A DNA stretch of 64,000 nucleotides, taken from NCBI RefSeq assembly GCF_001949145.1, contig NW_019091444.1, positions 493,049-557,048 on the forward strand, read 5' to 3'. Each line of letters opens with the position of its first letter. Position 1 is the stretch's first letter. This DNA is from Acanthaster planci (Eukaryota > Echinodermata > Asteroidea > Valvatida > Acanthasteridae). Both the position numbers and the translations under genes were made by a program. This document shows, one piece after another, positions 37,542 to 49,600 of this stretch. The notes below the pieces were generated by a model, which saw nothing but the letters and a program-made list of their open reading frames with translations, did not search any database and was not told the origin of the DNA.

Positions 37542-40500
37542 CTAATTCCTCCACACAGAGAAAGAGGGATCCTGCACCTGAGGCTTTCCACTGGCATCTG
37601 GGGGTTTCTCGTCCGCCAAGACGTCTCCGCCCAGTGCTGCTAGCATTTGAGAGGCTGTTAAAAAAGTCGAACCAATAAATGAAAGGTCATCTTTCACGCA
37701 ATAGTTCAACTGGCGGGGAAAAAAAGAACTAACACCCGCTTCAGACAGGCAAAAGCTCGATGTCTGAAACAATTAGGAGCCAAGTGTGCTACCTGGTGAA
37801 AGATAAACACTTGAAGATGCTCGGAACAACACCAGAGCGACTTGGTTTCAGACGTTTCAGCTCTTTTCATGAGCCTAACCCATTGGAAATGTCCGTATTA
37901 AGTTTGTCTGTGTAAAACCAAAAGTTAATTGGGTTGACCCAAGTTGCTCTTAATTCTATTTGGTTCAGCACGACCCTGGAATGCCTGTCTGAAATGGGGG
38001 TAATAGAGTCAAGACAGGGTCAAGAGGATCACAGAGTCGGGAGTGGTTGTCACAATTTTGGGCTGTGCTTCAGCTAGTTTTAGTAACAGCATAAACCAAA
38101 GAGTTTGGAACAAGTGGGATACTGGGGACTGGGGGCGTCATACCAGTGGGTGTCCAAGAGTTGTTTACAGAGCGAGTTGCGACATGAGTGTCTCAATTGT
38201 TGGAACCAAAATGGTGGATTATCCATTGGTGCACATGGACTATTAGAACACAACTGTATGCTGTATTGCACAGATAATAAAGAGCCATTTTGGATCCAAA
38301 GTCTAAAGGTTAGTGCTAGTTTCTCTCTACGCAGCTCTGGGGCTTCCATGCAACCAGGGGTGCACTGTTTGAAATAAACACACCGTGTGTACCAGCCACA
38401 GTTCATGTGCTTTTCCCTGCTCCCTTGGAAAAATGTTCCCATCAGCGCTGGTTTCCCCTCGGAAAATATCATCCCACTGACGCCCCTGCCCAAAGAGAGA
38501 GGACAGTACTTACAATCATTGGGGTTCTTCTTGGCTCGGACAAATGGGTCTGGTCTGATGGCGTAGGCCGACCCAGGCCTGGAGAACGATGCTGCCTGAG
38601 AACAGGTCATGTACAGGTCAGGTCATGTCAAACTGAATAGCATTAGTCCTGCACAACTTGCACATTAATGCTACTAAGGCTGCGTCCGAATCTCTTGTCT
38701 AGAGCTAGGTCTAGGTCTTCACTCCTTTAGAAATGCATGGAGATGCGTAGACGATAGACCTAGCCGTAGCTCTGGAAGCCCGTTTCGGACACGGCCTAAG
38801 AGAGCAAAATGCTTCTGTATACTCCTTGCCTGGAAGCTCAACAGAACGTGCCCATCGAAGTTATGCGTTAAGGCAGAGTACGAAGGCACAGGCTTTGCGT
38901 CACTAGGATCAAACCATTTGCTTAATTCTAGTTATTTTTTAAATGTGTATCGGCTTGACCAAGCAATTCATTCATAAACCCACCATGCGGATCCCTCCTG
39001 CCATAGACGAGGGTGAAGGAGTGTTCCTTGATGGGGGTGCAGTTACCTGTTCACAAACATGTCACGGGTCAAAGGTCATTAACATAACTATGCAGATATC
39101 CTCACTCAAACAAGATTGAAAAAAAAAACCCCACACAAGTCAATCTTTCACAAGGATGAATCCAGGTGCCAGGTTCTTTTCGGGGGGGGGCCAAAACAAG
39201 TAAACAGCGTCCCCGTGCACTTTGCATTGACTGATCGCATCAGTGACAACTAAACAGCTGCTCAGACACAATTTCCTGGACAAAACGGCTTAAGACATTT
39301 AATATCTAAATTCTGATTGATTTGAAAAAAAGAAAAACCTTCATTTTTTTAGGGGTGGGGGATGCATGGCCCTGCCCCTCACTGATCCACCCATGATCTT
39401 TTACTGATCTTTTGAAACTTTTCACTCTCGTGAATAAACAATGACTGTTTTGCAACAGAGTTCTGACGGCTGCACACAAACAATCGTAAGGTAGGAAATG
39501 AACTTGTACACCTTGATATGAATTATCAAATACGGGCCAAAAGAACGGCTGTGTTGGACCATCTACCTTGTCTCTCCAACTGAATCGCTGATTTGAATAA
39601 TGATTATTACTGTTTGCCCTGGGTGATTCACATTCCAGTTTCTCTGTCTACCTTTTTGATGATTCCCTTCTCAATCAGTTCTATTTTTGATGTCCGCTTG
39701 CAGCCTAGGATGGCAAAGTGAGACCAGATCTTGTCGGACGCTGATGCAAAGTCTTTGGCAGTCCTGAGAAGAAAAAGTCATTTGCGAGTGAGCCAAAAGT
39801 TCTCTTTGAGGATTGTTCACCGGTATAAAGTAAAATAAAGAAATTTGAAAGGATGTTCAGAAAACGAACCTTTCTTCCTTGTCCGGGATTTCTGGCTTGG
39901 CATCATTCTCCAATAGAATCATTATGATCTGGAGAAAAGGATGTAAAAAATGTGATTTTCTTCATCATTGTGTGGTTTCCCTGGTGCACAGGGTTGTGAT
40001 AATATCCAGCAGATGAAAATTAGCAGGCGTATAGACAGAAAGACAAAAGTAAATGAAAGACTGCTGTGAATCGGTTATTACAGTAGCAAAATGAAACGGC
40101 AGCAAATGGTAAAAAAAAATACATTGACAACGACATGCACGAAACAAACATAAAAATGGTCACCATTTATGGACTGTTGATGAGAAGTGATGAGGCATCG
40201 AGATAAAAAAGGCCAAGAATGAATTTGTAAAGGTGTGGCAGGGAATGGGCCACAGCTGAGTCAATGGCTCTAATGGGGAGTCGGGTCGGTGCAGTGACTC
40301 TTTCCTCGCCTTCCACTTCTGCGACCCAGGTTCGAATCCCACCTAGGTCAGCTTGTGGATTGGGTTTTCAGTTCCTGCCTGACTCTGTGGGTTTTCTATG
40401 GAATAGTCATCCTGGGTTTTCCTCCCACCTCTCAAGCTGAACATATCTTAATTGTCTTCTAAACTGCCACTCCATCCTGTAACTGTGTCGGATAAACCGA

Positions 40501-41902
40501 TATAAATACATGTAAATAATACAAATCAAAGTCGGTACATGGGGGAATACCGTTAAAAAGTTTGGAAGCTGACCTTGCCGTGCTCCTGAAAAGCAGCTGC
40601 ATGCAGTGGGGTCCACAAAGTGTCCTTGTTCTGGTAATTGACATCTGCTCCAGCTTCCAGGAGGGTCTTGACAACGTCAGGAAACCCCCAAAAAGCAGCT
40701 GACAAAATCACAAATTGGAAATCAGGATCAATTTGAAAGACTTCCAGACCTGAAGGACCATGGAAAGTTTCGAACTCCCAAAATTTGGAATATTAACGCA
40801 CTGAAGTGTGAGTAAGACTGAATCTGGCAATGTTACCAATATCATGTGAACAAGAATGGTTGTTTCTTGAAACAAACTAAGTCCACTTGGACTGGCCAGA
40901 GTTTAACTTACCAATATAAAGTTGGCTTTGGCGAATATTTTCGGAACCCCCTTGGACTTCCACACTCTCCGAAAGGAATTTCTCTACCAGCTGTGCAAAA
41001 CAAGTAAGCCAAATTGTAAAACACTTATCCGTTACTCTAATGATGATGTTTTAGTATGGGACTTTACAATTTGTTTACAAGTGCTCACAATTTGTTTACA
41101 GTTGTTTCAAATTTGTTTATATTATTTACAATTGTTTACAATTACAAAGGAAGTGCAATGAACCGATTAGCTGTTTGATTTAATCACAGGCCGTGATTGG
41201 TAAATCTATGCCATTGACAATATGTGCCATGATGGACCTGTCCTCATAACCATGTCTTTGCATGATCAGATGACCATGATCTGGTACAATCTGTCACTAA
41301 TGTTATCATCATCAGACGATCACTGTTTACTCCCAGAACTGTGAGGCACACAATGTACATAGAGTGGGCATGCCTCACAATTCTGGGAGTATCACCGTTT
41401 ATCCTGCTTTACATAAGAATGTTCCGAAATAAACTTGGACGTAGGTCTACATGTAACCCAGGCCTAGACCTATATTTCGTATGACTGTGCAATCAAGTGA
41501 TAGCTCAGGTCACGCTCAGGTCGACCGACCGATCGCGCCCAACACCATCTGAACCATAAATCACATGACCGAACCATAAATCCGGCTGCCTGGTCTGCGA
41601 GCATGCATGGTCTGATACATGTAGTGCGTCATGTGCTTGGTTCTAGGGCCTAGTAGTAATACTCGACCTCAGCTCCGAGTCCTAGGCTATGCCAATTTGA
41701 ATTGAAAAACACGAAAAGCACTCACAATCTTGCAGAAGAAGGGAATCGGTGCTTCACGTCCTCTGATCCTTACCTTTTCGTTGCCTTTCTGGGCAAGTGT
41801 TGACAACTCAGGCACGCTGATTTTCGCCACAGCAAGCTGTTTCTGAAGATCTTGCATTACCGATTCGTTGGCATTGGCGACGGCGTCTCCGGGGGCCGCC
41901 AT
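37542..41902 (-). CDS. Ankyrin-repeat protein, eight exons
   Basis: Predicted 253-residue protein. Exons: 41902-41774, 40990-40912, 40698-40574, 39928-39870, 39763-39652, 39046-38984, 38595-38514, 37654-37542; all GT/AG, phases consistent to a TAG stop. Residues about 34-130 form two to three ankyrin repeats, the clearest being AAFWGFPDVVKTLLEAGADV and TPLHAAAFQEHGK then IMILLENDAKP. A conserved-looking tail follows: AKDFASASDKIW, GCKRTSKIELIEKGIIKK, then a Ser/Pro-rich linker (VTAPPSRNTPSPSSMAGG), and the C-terminus DPSFSVWRN. No signal peptide or membrane segment, so probably intracellular and protein-binding. I recognise ankyrin repeats but not the specific family. A SINE sits in intron 3. 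Confidence 0.85.
38179..38301. mobile_element. TTGGAACCAAAATGG inverted-repeat element, copy 2
   Basis: Same family as 28151-28282, in inverse orientation: GACATGAGTGTCTCAATTG, TTGGAACCAAAATGG, a CTGTATGCTGTA block, and CCATTTTGGATCCAA. Lies in the last intron of the ankyrin gene. Confidence 0.65.
38678..38796. mobile_element. Harbinger-like MITE, copy 2 (119 bp)
   Basis: Terminal inverted repeats GGCTGCGTCCGAA and TTCGGACACGGCC with a TAA on each side (38675-38677 and 38797-38799). A 3-bp TWA target duplication is the hallmark of PIF/Harbinger elements. The interior carries GAGCTAGGTCTAGG and its complement. Fragments of the family occur near 33760 and 34590. Lies in an intron of the ankyrin gene. 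Confidence 0.8.
40275..40525 (+). mobile_element. tRNA-derived SINE
   Basis: A perfect Pol III B box, GGTTCGAATCC (40329-40339), is preceded by a tRNA-like GTCGGTGCAGTGACTCT A-box region and TTCCACTTCTGCGACCCA. A non-tRNA body follows (GGGTTTTCCTCCCACCTCTC) and an AT-rich end. It is inserted in intron 3 of the ankyrin gene on the opposite strand. Confidence 0.75.
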
Positions 41903-43070
41903 CTTGAACTGACCGGAGTGTTTTGTTTTCTATTTTCTGCCAATGGAATTTATGAAGTGCGCCCTCTGTTGAACTCCCGACCAACCGCCTTTTTTTGTAT
42001 CGTGTGCGTCATTTTCCAGGACAGATCCGAAGGGTCATAACCCCTTCTCCCAAGGATCCGATTTTGAAAGATATCGAGACAAGGGCGGTTTTTATGTATT
42101 CGTCTGTTTGCCTTCTAATAGCGTGTAAAATGCCCCGCCCCTCATAAAGGCCGACCATGATTTCACAAAAAAAATAGAATCAAATTTTTTTCCACACAAA
42201 TGAACATGTCCCGTTCGGTTATTCCACATTATTCATATTCAAAATATGACACACAATTTGAGGGTCATGTTTGTGTAGAGAAAGGCCCGACTGATTTTCA
42301 AGACGGGTTAATCACTTGCTAGTTTAAAAAAGGAGGCTGGAAATCCATATGATGTTCAGTCGTAATACATGTAAATGATTTATTCTCAAAGTCCCAATGA
42401 GATCACACAACACAAATAGGGAAAATAAAAGTTTGAGGGGAAGTAATTGTGTGGCCATACTGTTGGGCATTTTCCATCATCTGCCAGTAACATTTACTTA
42501 AACACCATAAAATATACTTTTACAATGCTATTTTGCACAAAAGAACTTGACTCTTCTCTTCTTATTTCCGACTGATTTTCACCTCCTGATAATTGATTTT
42601 TCAAAATAAATCATATTCCAATATCTCAGTGATAATCGATAATACTCAACACTGGCCAATGACAATTTAATGTATGCGTATCCTGTAATGTTTGACTGGG
42701 CATTCCCCATGGCCTCCTTTATAAAGCTTTAATGGCACAAGGCATTGTGGGAACAGCTACCCCCACAGCTCACCGCCATTGGCGGGGGCCACTGCTGATG
42801 ATTAGTGATAGCGTTACCATGGTCCTGGGATTCATCGACTAGATCAGTGCACTCACTAGATCAGTCTTGACACCATTTGACGAATACGAATTCGCAACGA
42901 AATTGATAAAAAAATTGGATTAAGAATCACCCGGCGTGAAAATCAAAATGTCTACTTTTACTATCGCACCATTCCCGACACCATAAGCTAAAGCATTCTG
43001 CACCGTGTATTTTGTGTATAAAGTGGCATTTTGGAGACCTTCAAAGAATGTAAGCTGGGAAAAAGACATA
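41903..43070. other. Intergenic region, ankyrin gene promoter side
   Basis: Upstream of the ankyrin gene start. No gene, TATA element or strong motif recognised. Confidence 0.5.
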
Positions 43071-43440
43071 CCAATAAGCCATTTCAGAGGTAAATTTGAA
43101 TAAAATCTGGTAAACTGAGTTGTTTAAATTCATGTGAACATAACAACTTAAATTCTCCATACTAAAACCACTGTTGCTGTACCTCGTGATTCGGGACAAA
43201 CTTTTGCTTAGTTACATAACATACGCCTTGCAATAATACACTGTTCTCGATGGATAAGAACGGCACAAAGGAACCAGTCCATTCCAGAGATGGTGGTCGC
43301 TATGCAAAAGCTTGCCCTGAATCACGAGGTATAGCAACAGTGTCTTTAGTCTGGGGAATTCAAATTGTTACGTTTCTGTGCGATCAGATAATACAGTGTA
43401 CCAGATTTTATTCAAATTTAACTCGCAAGTGGCTTATTTG
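43071..43440. mobile_element. Foldback element of about 370 bp
   Basis: Left arm 43071-43215 and right arm about 43303-43440 are imperfect reverse complements over about 140 bp (AATAAGCCA, AAATTTGAATAAAATCTGGT, ACTGTTGCT, ACCTCGTGATTC), separated by about 90 bp of loop. No protein-coding content; the small frame crossing it is incidental. Confidence 0.8.
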
Positions 43441-43584
43441 AGCACACAGGCGGAGCTTGTTGAACTATGACGTGTCCCAACTTTCAACGAAAATGAGCCT
43501 GACCGATTGGATTCTCATAAAATTGATAAAATAAAAAGTCTATTCTCCTTTCCATCCTTGCTCTAGATCTGATGTATTTAGTAT

Positions 43585-43590
43585 TTTATT
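43585..43590 (-). other. Polyadenylation signal of DUS3L
   Basis: Minus-strand AATAAA about 26 nt beyond the DUS3L stop codon. Such a short 3' untranslated region is unusual, so another site further left may be used. Confidence 0.45.
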
Positions 43591-43615
43591 TTAGCAGACT
43601 GGTCCCTTGACGGCA

Positions 43616-46600
43616 CTAACTGTAAGAGTTGGCTTTGTGCTTAGGCAGGAACTGAAAACCATCAGGAACTGGACCCAGCAGCATCTCACTACAGAGGAAA
43701 AAAAAAATCAGAAATTTGTGATTTCTTGATGAAATTAAGAACAGAGGAAAACGATACTTTGACATGTAGGCCCAATGCTAATTGGCTAGTTAAAAATAAA
43801 TTACCAGCCTAAAATGCCAACAGAGGAAGGTTACAATAGGGGCGATTTACAAGAGTGCGCCACCAAGAGTTTGCAATGCATTGGCCAATCACAATACGCG
43901 GAATCTGTCGACCCAATGTGCCTTCGGAAAGGGTTGACAGTTTTGTTGCAGACTGTTAGGGGCACACTATTGTGAATCGCCCATACTACCCCTGATATGC
44001 ACACCAGTCCACACACGGAGTAGAGGCCCATGATTTTACTTTTCAGAAATACCAAATTCAAGCCATCCAAACTTGCAACAAAGCTGAACAGAAAACACTT
44101 CCCTTAACCTGCAACTTAGCCGGCAACTTGGACCATCTGATGCCTTCTTAGTACATGTGGGGTATAAAGATAATTCCCCTGTAATTTTTTGTACTTTAGC
44201 TTTATAGTTTAAACCCTGAGGGATGCCACTGTTGTGAAACTCACTTGAATGACACACTTGATTTTCTAGGTGTCTTGGCACACTACGTTATCACACCATA
44301 GTATCTCGGCATGACCCATAGGTCATGTGTGTGACCTGCAACACAAGCCTGGCACCTCCACAAGAAGTGGCTCACAATTCCAGTCTCTGGAAATCAGACT
44401 GAGTCTCAATCATGTCAGCCTTTGGGGGAACCAATTCTGCAAAGGCGTTTCCCGGCCTCACCTTATCTTGACCCAGTCGGCGCAGTTTGTGCTGGAGAAG
44501 AGCGTCTCTAGGTCGCTGCGCCCCACGTAGTAGGGCGGTCGCTCCTGGATCTTCTGGGGCAGTCGCTCCAGAATGCCTACAGGGATGTAACGGTGGAGAA
44601 ACGACAGCCACTCCAGCAGGAAACGCCGGGTCTTCTCCACTCCCTGTCCACAAATTTTTTCAACAGGTTTTCAACCCCCAATTTGGAAGACCAACCGATT
44701 GCATAGTGTAACAATGAAACTGGAAACAACACGGCCAGAAATTTATACAGCTCAATATACATGTACATGAATAAGCTAAAACTGGTCAATCAAACAGCGC
44801 CTTCCTTCTATTATCAAGGCCGAAATTTTGTAAAGTCATAAATAATTGGTTTCTTATCATTCCAACCACGGCAGCCAACTAATCACTTCACATGTTACAT
44901 TCAGTCGTACCTCAGTGTCTGATCCCCAGTGCTCGAGGCCATAATTGGTGTATTCTCTGAGAATGTCCAGTCTCTCATTTGCTGAGATGTCCCAATGTCT
45001 GCCACGAAATATGAATAAAACATTAAGGGAAAAACCCACGGAACAAAAAATTACAGAACTGAGTTTTGGGCTCTAATTATTCAAAAACTCATCAAGAAAA
45101 ATTAGTCAGCCATAGTCATCCGGGAATCATGCATATTCAGTCTCATCTCTCAATGAAATCTTACAAATCTTTACAGATATGAATATTCATGATCCACCTT
45201 TGCTCCTTGATCTCAGTGAAGATCCACGGCTTAATCAGAGCCCCTCTTGCAATCATAACTCCAGCGGCTCCGGAATTCTCCAAGTGGGTCTTCACGTCTT
45301 CATAGGAGAGGATGTCTCCGTTACCTGGCAGGGACAACAACAGGACAAGTTCAGCTCGTCATCAGCGTCTAAGAGCTGTTTCAATCAAAGCAGGTTCGTC
45401 ATTCCTCAAAGGCGCATTGATGTACGGTACCCACTACTTGATATGGAATATCCTGCATTCTCTACAGAGGTTTTTTGCGTGATGTAATGATGGGCAAACA
45501 CAACATACAGGAAGCGTACTTTGTCTGTGGAGGCGTGTGCAGTTTCGAATCTCGGTATTTCGATAGACCTTTTTCCTGTGTTGTCACAATCGTGCTGGAC
45601 CTCTATGTGCTGCGATGGTGATCTACTTATTCAAGATAAACTGCAGCATTCACACGTGCGCTTGTGCGTGGTACTGGTTGAAACTGCCTGTAGGAACATA
45701 TTCCATTACCGTGGCCACGGCGATCCACTTGTGGCGGTATTGTTTACATTTAGTGCAATCTAGTCAAGTGGGTAAGAAAGGTCTATTGGCAGTTTCATGT
45801 ATGCCAGATTGTTTAGTGACTTCAATGGCACATACATTTCTGCACACGACAGTGTAAACTGAATGCCGACCATCAAAAATCAAGTGACTGAAAATCCTCT
45901 ATACTTAGCCAAAAATGTACCAATGAGGGGGTGGGGTTTGGCCACCTCCACGCACTGCCGGATGTAGTTCCAGTCGGCCGTTCTCGTGTAGCGCTGCTCC
46001 CGACTCCGGCCGTGCAGCTGTACAAAAAAAACCCAAATCGTGATTTTGTTTGTTTTTCGCCTTTATTCGCGCCATGCTTTGAAACAGATAGCACTGGCAC
46101 AAATCTGTGCCGGGAACGGGGCGGGGGACGACTGAGTAGAAAAACATTGCTAGCCATGGAAATGTGAAAAGTTGGGGGGGGGGGCGAAGGGGGTGGTTGG
46201 ACATGACCTAAAAATCCGTACACCAGAATTCCAGACCCACTTTAATCAAACTCCCAGCCAGCCTTGACGCAACTCGCAACGTACCGTGACGAGGGATGCC
46301 CCCCAGTCGTAGATCTTTGGGATCAGCTTGTGGGCAGTATTGTGCTTCTCCGATATGCCCGTCCGCATCTTCACCGTCACGGGAACGTCCAGAACCTAGA
46401 GGGAAAAAAAAATCAAACAAGCAAAGGAGTTTAAGGCCAGGAGATGGCTACAGTCGCGGCTCTGTGTGAGGATTAGTGCATACCACACATACATTCTAAT
46501 CATCATGCACCTGACGTTTCAATGTGGGCCAGCTGCTGGACAGGGCTTTGCATACTGAGCATACCGCAGCCCAGCAGTCGCGGTCAAAAGAATCCCGGTG

Positions 46601-49600
46601 TTGAGGGGTTAACGGACTGAAGATAAAAGCTAGCGAAACTATATAAAATGTGAGCACACATAAAATTAATTGTCTGGCAGCAGTGTTGTATTCGAGTCCA
46701 TCACAAGTCCTTTCACAAGTCCCTTCACAAGTCCAGTCACAATATATTCACTAGAATGAATGTCTCATAAGCAATGGAAGATATGTGGTTAGACAGAAAA
46801 AGAGGCAGTGGGTTCCTGACATGATAGAAGAAAGTCTGAGATCTTCAAAATAAACTTACTGCGTCCAATCCCCGGACGATGTCTTCAAACTTGTTGGCTC
46901 GGCCCATCAATGCGCTGCCTCCTCCCTGAGAGGGGAGAAGATGGACAGGGTCCAAGGTCAAATGCTACGACTATGCCCTGCGGCCCAACCACACATTTCC
47001 TGAATTTGTCTGCAAGTGTGCATTTATCCAACAAAACTGGTGACAATGTATTTGGGAAAGTAGACTTGTGCTTCTGCTCTGAATACACCAACACAAAGTA
47101 AAACTAGGTGTTAGATTCTACCGAGCATTTAGGAAACAAATCTCCAGTGTCTTGTCTTTTTCTTTGGCCATTCCTTGCCTATTTCAATGTGGTTTACTGA
47201 CCTTTTGAAAGACCAGATCGATGGGGCAACCTACGTTCAGATCCACAAAGTCCACCTCACAGTATGTGTTGATGAGTTCCGCACACTTGCTGATGGTGTC
47301 AGGGAAGTAGCCAGCCAGCTGAGGAAATAAAGAATCAACCGATGTCCCTGAGCAGGGCATTTTATCACAATCAGTTCTTTCCTTGCCGGAGTAGATGGAT
47401 AGTTTTGGGTTCCTTCATAGTTGAAGACGGATGATTACTTGTCACGTATTATACTCAACAAGATATCAAGAGAACTGTAAAAGTAACCTCAATATTTCTG
47501 TAAACAGACCCTCAATTTTTCTGAACCAAAAAAAATACTATTTGGGGCAAGTTTAAAGGACAACCTGAACACCAAAACAATCTTCGCTGGAGTGTCTCTT
47601 GAGCAGGGCCCATTCTGAGGGCTGGCCCTGCAGCAGGTTGGTAGCCATGGCCATCTCCCCGCAGGTGATGTCAGCACCCAGACGCTTGCAGACACGCCGG
47701 AAAGGAAGGTTGCCGACCTAGAATCACAGCAAAATGAGAGAAAAAAAATATATGAGGGCATGAAACCATCACACACTGTTAACGGCACATGCGGGGCTCA
47801 AGTTTTCATTTGACACCGTCACCAAGTGAGGAATAGTTACAACTTTGGCGATCGTTATTTTCGGTTCATTTAACACTTCATGCTGAATGACATCTAAATA
47901 GCAAGTATTCCCTGTGCCGAAGCACGGAGGACATTTAACCATATATGGGAAAGCTCTTCACAGCGTGTGCAGTGTCGTGTGAATAGTCTGTATATCTAGC
48001 CAAAAATAATACAAGCCCAGGACAACCATGATGTAGAATCAGCAAGAGTCAGAATTCTCCAGCTGGAACCCTTAAACTGAAATACCCTGTAAAATGATGG
48101 TGTTAGTTGCAATTAAGGCTCCTTTCCCACTATTTTTAAAACCTGCATACGTCCCAGTAATGCAAGTACAGGTACATGTATTTGAAATCATTACAAAGAC
48201 AATCAGAGGGATGGTAACCATAGGAATGGCGACCATACAGATGGCAACCATAGGGATGCAAATCATACAGATGGCAACCATAGGGATGCAAATCATACAG
48301 ATGGCAACCATGGAGACGGCAACCATAGGGATGTAAATCATACAGATGGCAAGTATAGGAATGGCAACCATAGGAATGGCAACCATGGAGACGGCAACCA
48401 TAGGGATGGCTACCATAGGGATGCAAATCATACAGATGGCAACCATGGGGACGGCAACCATATGGATGTAAACATACAGATGGCAACTATCCGCTTAAGT
48501 GCACCCCCAATGGGCAAAGACCATACCTGCCGGAAAAAATCAGTTTCGTGTACTCAGCGTGCTCGGCATCAAACGAGTACCAAAAAAAACAAGCCCTCTT
48601 TTGTTCCACTTGGAGCGGATAGGAATGGCAACCATAGAGATGCAAACCATGGGCAACCATGGGGATGGCTATCCATGGGCAACCATAGGGATGGCTACCA
48701 TAGGGATGGCAATATACAGGTATATACTGTACTCTGCTTATCAAAGATAATATGATGGAATTTGTGAAAAACACTTTTCTCGTGGTAAATTACAAATCCA
48801 TGAAAACACTTTACTTACTGTGGTTAAGGGTGCCAAATATGATTTCCCTTCAAAGTTCACCTGCTTCTTCTCGCATTTCCTCGTTCTTATGATGTCTTGA
48901 TTGGTAACAATGCCAGATCTTGGTTGCTGTGAGGCCAGGGGAACACAGTCTCCACTCTGATTGGAAGTTGCCTGGCAAGCTGCTAAGGTGGGTGCAGCGT
49001 CATCTGGGCCCAGATTGGTGGCTGCATCTCTCTGGACACTCCCACTCTCTAAAACCTGATTCTGATTGGCTGTGCTTTCTTGATCGACAGCAACACTGTT
49101 TTGACCGACCTCATCGACAGGGGTAGGCAAATTGGAAGGCGCAGTCCCTGGTGTAGAACTAAGACACCTAGTTTCCTCTGGCGCACCATTTCTGATCTCG
49201 TTCTGGTCAAACTGCCTCAGAGATTTCTTCTTGGATTTCGCTAACAGGGAAAGAAACTGTTCGGCTTTCTCAAACTTGACCTTCTTCTTTCTGAGCTTTA
49301 CTTTGAGATCAATTGCCAAGTTGTTCAGTGTGGCCGATTTGCTGGCATTTGCCTCAAACTTCTCCTCATCGGTGATGTTCCTGAAGTCTTCTGTTAGGTG
49401 GGAGCTCCCAAATCGGCACACCACGCCGTAACGGCACTTGCCAAACGTCTCAAAATTGTAACAGCGGTCTCCGATGTCCAGCTCTCTGGCCGCTGCCTTT
49501 GCGGCGATGTCGTGCGAATAGTTGCATCTCTCGCCGTACGAGCACACCTCGCCGCTGATTATGGATGGACAGAGCTTTTCCGAGACGGGCACCCAACGGT

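Noticed and set aside
40275-40345. Functional tRNA gene
   Set aside because: The B box is perfect but the cloverleaf cannot be formed cleanly and a non-tRNA body follows, as in a SINE.
43250-43441. 63-codon plus-strand frame
   Set aside because: Covers the loop and right arm of the foldback element; no protein similarity.
48072-48486. Open frames encoding Pro-Met-Val-Ala-Ile or His-Pro-Tyr-Gly repeats
   Set aside because: They are translations of a 15-bp minisatellite in a DUS3L intron, open in several frames at once, with no start context or splice support.
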